Positions 56,377 through 64,000 of a stretch of DNA of 64,000 nt are shown piece after piece. A program made the position numbers and the translations under genes. Each line of letters begins with the position of its first letter. Positions within the stretch are counted from its first letter, which is position 1. Under the pieces are notes generated by a model. It searched no databases. It was not told where the DNA came from and saw only the letters and a list, made by a program, of their open reading frames with translations. Source of the stretch: Dichetophora obliterata (Eukaryota; Arthropoda; Insecta; Diptera; Sciomyzidae); assembly GCA_963920525.1 (NCBI GenBank), contig OY986439.1, positions 6,280,501-6,344,500 of the forward strand. Direction: 5' to 3'.

Positions 56377-57920
56377 CCAAAGATTTACCCTCAACCAAAA
56401 ATCGCTCAACCCGCCTAAAGAAGTTTTCACTTCAGAAAACATTTTAGCAATCAGAAAAAATGACAAAACAATAAATAAAAATTAAATAATTTTAACACTA
56501 GTCCAATTTACTATATAGCTTTTATTACTATAACTATACCATTACTATATCAATAAAATTTAAAAATAAGCGTTATTTTGCGAGTAAAGTATATAAATTA
56601 TTTTATAAAATATTGACATGTATAAATAAACTGAGAACTCAACTTATATTTTTAAAATAAATTAGACAAAAATCGCAAAATGATCGCCACTGAGCACTAG
56701 TCGAGTTACCACTAGCTCTTTATAAGAGAATTCATTGTTTTCTAAGCAGTTATTTTCTATTATAACTTTTTTTTTTTAAACCAGTCTTTACAAACCACTG
56801 TGCTTCAGCTTCTATGTACGATGTTGTTGAGAGAAAACCTTCCAAATTTGTCAGATTGCTCAAAATTTTCATAAGCAACATAAACGCTTTTGTCGCGCAT
56901 TGACTTTGTTGGGCCTAGCTTAGAGATCAGTGCTCAGTGAATCAGCAGATGCTAAGCCACCGGCAACTTTTTAGACTAGACTAAGAATTTGTAAACCATC
57001 ACAGCGTAACTTAAGCGATACAACAGAAATTGAGAATTTAATTATTTTGCAAGCGAAGTGAGGAAAAACGTTTGACGTTTTTGTAGAATGATAGTTTGTT
57101 AGTGTGTAAAATACGTAAGAGTGTAATTATTTCATTTAACAAACATGGTCATGCCCTTCTTCATGTGTTGATTCTATTGTTTATTGATTTTATTTTACAA
57201 TCTCTCTAATATTTTTGCTATTTTAGCCGCATTTTATAATAAAAATAACAATAACGTCATCAATATCGACATTCTTTTGAGTTGTGTGTTTGACTCAACC
57301 GGTTTTGTAATATTTGTATACAATTTTATTTTATTTATTTTAGCATTCATTAAGACCCAATGAATGTCTACTCTTATCTTTGCGACCGGTGGGTGAGCTG
57401 ATAAGCTTCGTCGGCTTTTAGCATTTATTTGTATTTGTGAGATACGTGCTTGCATGGCACTATAGTCGCCTTTATTTATCGTTTTATTAAAGAATTGATA
57501 AATTGTTGTTTTTTGTAGTTGTCGTTATAGATTAAATACCCTTTTTACTCATTGCAATTAAGATCTTTCTCGATCGCTTACGTTATTGTTGCCTGGCCTG
57601 AGTGTTTTTTTTTTCATTTCTTCACCAACGTTCACTTTTGTTTTGTTTGCCGTTTCGGTTTTTTATTTTACACCTGTAACTTTTTGCTTCAAAAGTAAAA
57701 TTTTAACAATTCGTATGTGTTGTTGGTGTGAGCCAACTTTTACTAGTTACTGTGTTAAACGGTTATTTTTGGCCTCTTTATAAACTTCTTTATAAACGAG
57801 CTTTGATAATGAATAATGTATACGATTTGCTTTGCTGGTGAGCAATATTCAATCTCTATACAATTTTATTAAAAATATTTACATTCTTATTATAATTACA
57901 ATACTTTTTATTGTTTTCAG
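56377..57920. other. Intronic sequence before exon 6
   Basis: AT-rich. No transposon ends or coding sequence recognised. Confidence 0.5.
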
Positions 57921-58128
57921 CAACAGCAAAAACACTGCAACATTCAACAAAACACAGCAGCAACAACAGCAAAAGACACAAGAAATACAACAAAGCATTT
58001 GTTTAACAACAACAAATGAGCAACATTTGGAACCATCACTTGCGACTGATGAGAGTGCCGTTATTGCTGAGAACGCTGAAAACAAATCCTTGTGCGCTCA
58101 GGAGAACAACGCCAACTCTTCTTCTCAG
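57921..58128 (+). CDS. Internal coding exon, probably exon 6 of the PHLDB/LL5-like gene
   Basis: A clean acceptor (TTGTTTTCAG) and donor (CAG|GTGAGT) flank 208 bases with an open frame. It encodes a Gln-rich stretch (KTQQQQQQKTQEIQQS) and then an acidic/Asn segment ending NNANSSSQ. The exon begins with one base of a codon and ends in phase 0. That exactly completes the GA left by exon 5, giving Asp, so the joined frame stays open. No other exon is visible between. I infer the same gene, with an intron of 38227-57920. Alternatively it is an exon of an unrelated + strand gene whose other exons lie outside the window. RNA reads across the junction would decide. Confidence 0.62.
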
Positions 58129-59264
58129 GTGAGTGTGAAAGAATGTCTATACTCTGTGTTTGATCTAGCAAGAAAGAAGTAATTTTTAAGTTGTGAGTAC
58201 GTGTAGCACAGGCAAGCTTAACTATATAAAAGGATAGGTCCCAGGTTTCACTATCCGATTTGAATAATTTGTGGATATGTGAAAAAGGGCAAAAATATAA
58301 GGTTGACGTACTTTTTTATATGTTCTCAAGCAATGTTTCAGGGTTTCAAAATTTGCGCAAATTTAATTTTGACGCCATAACTTCAATATTTTCTATAAAA
58401 ACATGCACAAATTTGATATCAAACTAAAGGTATTTAAGAGTCACATATCGTCGCACGCGTTGCAAACTTTCGTAATCCACATTTTTAAAATTTTTCAGAA
58501 GAACATTTTTTCTGTTTTGGTATCCGCTTCTTTTGGACACGTGTCCACTTTAAAATAAAAAATGTTTAATATTTTGGATACCTTATTAAAGTGTCTTGAA
58601 TTGTGTAAAAAAAAGTAGACAAGTATTTTGTGACTGTTTGATTTTTCTTAAACAGTCTTTCCATTGCAAAATTTCACAAAAGGTTTGATATGAAATGAAT
58701 TTTTGGTTTTAGCCTTATTACTACAGATTTGAGAAAAAATGCTTTTCTGCATTTGCTGGTGCTTCAGGAATCAATAAAAAAGCATAAGCAACTTTCCTTT
58801 GTAATGAACAGACTTGGAATTATCTCCACATTTCTTAAATTAATCTACTAAAATTAATTTGATTTATTAATGAGTAAAACTGTTTTATATGGGATGTAAT
58901 TTACTATGATCTCAAAAATTGGTATTGACATTTACATTCATATAAATATCAAATGTACATTTTTTTAAACAAATTTTTAAGTTTTTCAATAAATTGATAA
59001 TTTAAATGATTTTAGTTAATGAGTGCGAATGTTTTTGTTTTGTTTAATTATTAATTTAATTTAAATACTTTATTTCAAATACAAGAATAAAAATTTTAAA
59101 GCACACTTTTTAAATATATATGTTTTAGTTATTTTTTTTAGTTCCAGTTTTTTCACAAAAAAATTAAGATTTTTTTTTCTGAAAATTAAAGTAAAAAAAA
59201 ATATGCCACAACTATTTTTGATTTAAATGTAAACAAAATTTTAAAAAAATGCCTGTCAGTATAT
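58129..59264. other. Sequence after exon 6, no gene seen
   Basis: Starts with the GTGAGT donor. AT-rich with no repeat I could pair. Confidence 0.55.
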
Positions 59265-59423
59265 CAAATTCACAAACCTATTTTTTCTTTTTTGAATTTT
59301 TTGACGTGTGACTCCACGGTCACGACAAAATTTCGAGAACGTCCAAGAATTTTGGCAATCTTTCCATATCCATTTCCTCCAGCACGCATCTCAATAGCAA
59401 TCCGTTTTTCTTCGGGTGTACAA

Positions 59424-61013
59424 CAGAGAACTGCACAAGCCTACTTGAAACATATTTCAAGTACTTGCTTAAAATACAAGTTCAAGCTAGCCTGAGCTTG
59501 ATAATTTTGAATCAAGTATAGCTTGTAATTGAATATAAATAAGCCCACGACAGCTTGCGACTTGCAAGTATGCTAACTTACAAGCGAACGGCACGAAGTT
59601 TCAAGTAAAGGAAAGCTTGATGCCTTCGGCAAAAAGCTTGAAAAGCTTAAAATTGAAGGCGAGTATCCAATTAAAGCAAGTATCCAAAAAATTCAATGAG
59701 CTTGTTTAGAGAGAGCTTAAGCGTAATAGGACTTTTAAGGGTTCTGTGGACTCCGTGGTTGGAAGTTTTAGGGGTAACTTATTTCGAAGATGATGTCAAA
59801 CTTTAAAATTTAAGATGGCGGATAGAGTTGCCACCTAGATTTTTTTTATTTTTGCGAATTCTTGTAATTTTGAAATTCTGACAACGGGTTTGTTTCGAAT
59901 ATAATGTCACAGTTTTAAAATTTAAGATGGATTTTAGGGTTGCCACCTACATTTTTGCCACAGTATTGCCACCTAATAATATGTATTTTAAAAGTTTTAA
60001 ACATCATTTATCAGTGTTAAGGGGTCGCTGATTTCGAATATAAAGTCAGAATTTTAAAATTCAAGATGGTGGACAGAGTTACCACCTTGATTTTTTGTAG
60101 TTAATGAATTCGGGGTTGGCAAAATAATGGTACACCAAAAATAGGTCGCTGAATCCGAATCCGTTGTCAGAATTTCTAAATTATAAAATTTTGAAATAAT
60201 AGGGTTGCCACCTAATATTATGTCTTTTCAAGAGTTTTAAACGTCATTTATCAGTGTTAAGGGGTCGCTGATTTCGAATCTAAAGTCAGAATTTTAAAAT
60301 TCAAGATGGTGGATAGGGTTGCCACCTTGATTTTTTGTAGTTTTATAAATTCGGGGTTAGCAAAAAATGGTACACCAAAAATGGGTCGCTGAATCCGAAT
60401 CCGCTCTCAGAATTTTCAAATTATAAAATTTGAAATAGGGTTGCCACCTAATATTGTCTTTTCAAGAGTTTTAAACGTCATTTATCAGTGTTAAGGGGTC
60501 GCTGATTTCGAATCTTAAGTCAGAATTTTAAAATTCAAGATGGTGGATAGGGTTGCCACCTTAATTTTTTGTAGTTTTATGAATTCGGGGCTGGCAAAAA
60601 AATAGTACACCAAAAATGGATCGCTGAATCCGAATCCGTTGTCAGAATTTCCAAATTATAAAAATTTGAAATAGGGTTGCCACCTAATATTATGGCAATA
60701 ACAACAGAAAAAAAGTTACACGAACTCCGCATAATAAATGAAACGAACAACGAAACAAACGATCGTCAGTCGCTTCCGACGGCAGTGCAGTCGCATAGAG
60801 TCGAAACCAGAGTTGAAAAGTAGAAAACTTGACTTTTTCCACCAAGTCATGTGGAGTAGAAACAAAATAGAATCATGTCAGACATATAATTCGTTTTTCA
60901 GAAGTCAGTCGCGAATTGTAAGGAAAAAAATAAATCAAGTTCCTGCATATCAACTCAAAGCTTGATATTTTTTCAAGAAGCTTGATTTTTAATTTACTTG
61001 TTGCAGATCTCTG
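59424..61013. mobile_element. hobo-like non-autonomous hAT with internal tandem array
   Basis: The left end CAGAGAACTGCACAAG contains the 12-bp end CAGAGAACTGCA known from hobo; the right end, reverse-complemented, is CAGAGATCTGCAACAAG. GTGTACAA is duplicated exactly (59416-59423, 61014-61021). Subterminal sequence repeats CAAGCTTG-like motifs at both sides. No transposase. 1,590 bp. Confidence 0.9.
59760..60700 (+). repeat. Tandem array of about 233-240 bp units inside the hAT
   Basis: TTGCCACCTAATATT recurs at about 59966, 60206, 60439 and 60679. Each unit contains AAGGGGTCGCTGATTTCGAA and CACCAAAAATGGGTCGCTG. An earlier, more diverged unit begins near 59760. Confidence 0.88.
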
Positions 61014-61597
61014 GTGTACAATGATCATCGCGACCCGTCTAGATACCAAAGTCTTTTATGAAAGCTTCAAAATTTAAAATTATTTTACAAACCTTTATAG
61101 AAAAATTCCAAAACTACATTTTTGAATAAAAAACTCTTACAGCCATATTCATAAAAATATTTTAAAGCAGTTTTCAAACGTTTTTTAGTTAAAATGCTTT
61201 TTAAAGTTAAAATACTCTTTAAAAGCGTGCTATTCATAAACGAGTTTTAAGAGTCTTAAAGTTGAAGTGAGAAAACTGATGCTTTAAAGTAGGAACAGTT
61301 GTAATTTTCGTTTGTGACTTTGATAAATAGAATGACATTTGCTTAAAAATTGAAAAAAGAAAAAAACTAGATTTGAGAATTTGATATATTGAAAGGCTTT
61401 TATTTAAAATTTTGTTTGCCTTTAAATCAAAAACAGTGTTGCCATATTTTTTTAAAAAACTTTATTTTTCAGAAAAAACTTACATTTTGTGAAAACACTA
61501 GAAATAAAAAAAATAACTAACACACATATATTTTTAAAATGTGTGCTTTATAATTTTTATTATTGTATTTGAAATAAAGTATTTAAATTACATTATT

Positions 61598-61987
61598 CCA
61601 CTAACTATGGAGGTCCGATCCACGCATGCCAGTGGCACACCCCCTGGAACCCCCCTTTCATGTTAAGTGCCAAAATGGTGATTTTTTGAAATGTTTGTAT
61701 GGGGAACCCCCAGGGGGCTTCCAGGGGGTGTGCCACTGGCATGGGTGGATCGGCCCTCCAAAGTTAGTGGGGGTCGGTCATACATTTTGACTGGATTGGG
61801 GCACTCTAAATGGGTCAAAGAGGGATTTTTCAAAATTTGACCCTACGGGACAAAAGTCAAAAGTTGGGGCATTAGAATTCGTTTTAGAGGTATAGCTCCT
61901 CGGGCAAAGTTTCTTATTTTGATCCCTAGAATACGATTTCTGAGCAAATAGGCGATTTTTTTGCCTCCCCACAAATCGACCCGGCCT
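61598..61987. mobile_element. Truncated second copy of the foldback element
   Basis: Matches 28790-29177 in the same orientation with modest divergence (ATGGGTGGATC, CCTACGG, ACAAATCGACCCGGCCT). The left arm beyond CCACTAACTATGGAGG is missing, so only about 390 bp remains. Confidence 0.88.
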
Positions 61988-63660
61988 GTAAGACAGTATA
62001 CCAAAATGTTCGTATTTAAATTGTCTACATTATTTTAATACAATGTAATGACGTAACTTCTATGGAATGGATGCTATGACGCAAAAATAGCAAAAAATCT
62101 AGTTTTTTTGTTTACAAATATCAAGGAGGTGGGCCAGTATGGGTTAATCTATTTGCAAGTTTTAATTCTTCAATATAAACTTACATTTTAATTCAACTTG
62201 AAGGACTTTGCATTTTTTTCCGACTATCTTCAAAGATATAGCCAATTTAATTATGTATATTTTTGTTATATCGAAAGTTCTGCAATCATTTACCATATTA
62301 ATTTTTAAATTTGTTAAACGTAAGTCTTTGGAGTGCAGCCAAATTTTTGAGATACTTATATCATGCAGTAACATTTACAAATCTTTACATTTTATTTTGC
62401 TTTCAAACAACGCCTTCGCACTTTTTGTTGTAGTCGAAAATTATGATGTGTTATAATTTGAATTAATGTGCTTATTCTTAAATTAAAAGTTGTAATATTT
62501 ACTTGAAACTATGTACATTTTTTTACAAATTAAGTTCAAGTAGTTGATAATTGTAACTCCTCAATAAACGTGTCCATCAATCTATGACTCTCTGTCCAAG
62601 AAGACTTATAATAAAATTTTACATGAAACATTTTCATAGAATACTTTAACCCTTTACGATTATTTTAAAAATAATTTTTCTGAACTTTTTCTAAAAGGGC
62701 CAAAAAAGAACAATAAAAAGAGGCGTTAGAGGGTAAAAATATTTTGCAAAAAATATTCCTCATAAAAATTAACTATAGGTCTAAGAACGCAATAACTACG
62801 GCAAAGGCATATATGTAGACATTTTCTTAGTCTTTTTTTTTTTTAGACGCTTAGATGATGCTCTCTATAAATGTGGAAGCATTGTGTTGATTCGGAAGAT
62901 GGATGGATACGTTAGTTGATTGCTAAATTAAGTGTAAATCAAAGTTTTACACATGTAAGCTTATAAAACGCTAATATCATACATTCGCAATTTTTTTCTT
63001 TTTCCTTTTTTTTTTTTGTTATTGGGCTGTGGAATCGACGTGTTTTGGCAAGAAAGCATTCTCGGATTTGTTTGTACAGAAAACAAAATAACATTTGCTT
63101 AGTTTATGCTAACTGTTGCACAAATAAACAAAAAAAAAGTCTTTTTAACAATCCAATAATGCCCAAAGTATTTCCTAGAATTTTTTTCATCTACAAATAA
63201 TCTTTATGACGGTTTTGTTAGTAATAATTTTCGCAAACGCATTGCAAAGTTTACGGTCCCGCCCGCACAAACGCAAGCACAATAATAACACAATCCAACA
63301 ACTAAAGACTTCTTAAATGCAACAGAGTAACCATAAAATATCTCTGTAAGAGGGCATTGGGAGGACCATTATTGGTTATAAGCGGCTCGGTTTTTGATGA
63401 CCTAAAAAACTGCAAAAAATTACCTAAACAAATTACAAAAATGTCTTAAAAACTGCAGAAAATGACCTAAAAACTGACAAATATAACCTAGAAAACGAAA
63501 ACAATTACATAAAAAATAAACAAAAAATAAAGCTTTAAAAATAAAACATAACTAAACTTAAAATGTATTTTATATAATTTGCATACATAGCCATGGGCGT
63601 CCGCAGGGGGAAGGGACGTCTCCCCCCCCTAGTCAGTGAATTTTTCAATATCATCATATT
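61988..63660. other. No gene seen
   Basis: AT-rich DNA with chance ORFs. Nothing I can assign. Confidence 0.55.
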
Positions 63661-63896
63661 AAATCAAAAAGCCGTAAGCTACACTATATAGAAACAAATT
63701 TTACGGGAGAGCCAAAAAACTTTCTAAATTGTAATTGTATGTTGCACTCAAACTTAGGGAAATTTTTTGCTAAAAAAGTCGTTTTTATTTGTAGGAATGT
63801 ACAATTTAGCAGGACCATGTATTTTGATAAGGTGCAGCAATAATCAATCAAAAAGTCGACTTTGAATTTATTGTAACTTACGGCTTTTTTGATTCT
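63661..63896. repeat. Small foldback around 63.7-63.9 kb
   Basis: AAATCAAAAAGCCGTAAGCTAC mirrors TAACTTACGGCTTTTTTGATT. It lies just after CATGGGCGTCCGCAGGGGG (63593), which looks like a MITE end. Confidence 0.55.
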
Positions 63897-64000
63897 AAAG
63901 CATAGCCTCATAAAGTTCATATAATAAAGTTCAGCCTCATGTGAAATTCCACTCAAATCTCTATACAAAAAGTGACAGCTGCGAAACAAGCGTGTAAATT

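Larger units (their letters stand above)
38227..57920 (+). other. 19.7-kb intron packed with transposons (inferred)
   Basis: Span between the donor of exon 5 and the acceptor of exon 6. It holds inverted and direct copies of a 100-255 bp repeat, a 145-bp tandem array with a foldback inserted, SINEs, simple repeats, a full errantivirus, a tandem array, a zeste-like pseudogene and a broken LINE. Its identity as one intron depends on exon 6 being assigned correctly. Confidence 0.6.
59265..61045 (-). pseudogene. Tc1-like transposase N-terminal remnant, split by a hAT
   Basis: The reverse strand at 59425-59290 reads TPEEKRIAIEMRAGGNGYGK and then IAKILGRSRNFVVTV, the first helix-turn-helix of a Tc1/mariner transposase. 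Upstream residues (RDDHC) continue beyond the hAT at 61014-61035, so the hAT inserted into this remnant. No catalytic part remains, and a stop lies just upstream. Confidence 0.7.

Overview
This is AT-rich, intron-bearing eukaryotic DNA, almost certainly from a higher fly. A tephritid-like dipteran fits best, but that is inference. The reasons are fly-type splice sites, a Gypsy-lineage retrovirus (errantivirus) whose tRNA-Ser-type primer site is the 17.6/297 kind, hobo-like hAT ends, Tc1, pogo and Harbinger-like elements, and a tRNA-derived SINE family. No bacterial features are present.

Host gene. One convincing host gene lies on the + strand. It encodes an FHA-domain and coiled-coil protein of the PHLDB/LL5 type. 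Six coding exons can be placed (29506-29620, 30389-32475, 36814-37013, 37095-38053, 38121-38226, 57921-58128). All reading phases match across the junctions, giving 1,225 codons before the gene leaves its last visible exon. The expected C-terminal PH domain would lie beyond the window. The intron between exons 5 and 6 is 19.7 kb and is packed with transposons.

Layout. 1-29.5 kb is non-genic DNA made of nested transposons. It includes a four-level nest at 9.9-12.8 kb, a hAT inside a foldback at 20.2-21.5 kb, and a complete 4.1-kb DNA transposon at 22,047-26,157 with 680-bp inverted ends and an intact 718-aa probable transposase. Beyond that lie a pogo-like transposase remnant (26.8-27.3 kb) and a 599-bp foldback element (28.6-29.2 kb). 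29.5-38.2 kb holds host exons 1-5, with MITEs in the 4.3-kb intron between exons 2 and 3. 38.2-57.9 kb is the giant intron: a foldback inside a tandem array, SINEs, an 8.8-kb errantivirus with apparently identical LTRs, a zeste-like SANT pseudogene and the 5' half of an R1/I-type LINE. 58.1-64 kb is intron or downstream sequence containing a hobo-like hAT with an internal 240-bp tandem array, which sits in a Tc1-like transposase remnant.

How it fits together. The window is a record of insertion into insertion. Many elements keep clean target duplications, so order can be read. The most notable item is the long-TIR transposon, whose protein (N-terminal Cys/His region, HTH-like segment, D...D...D/E candidates) I cannot assign to a named superfamily. 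The errantivirus looks recent by its LTRs, yet its coding region is broken by a MITE, several small frame breaks and a shortened env.
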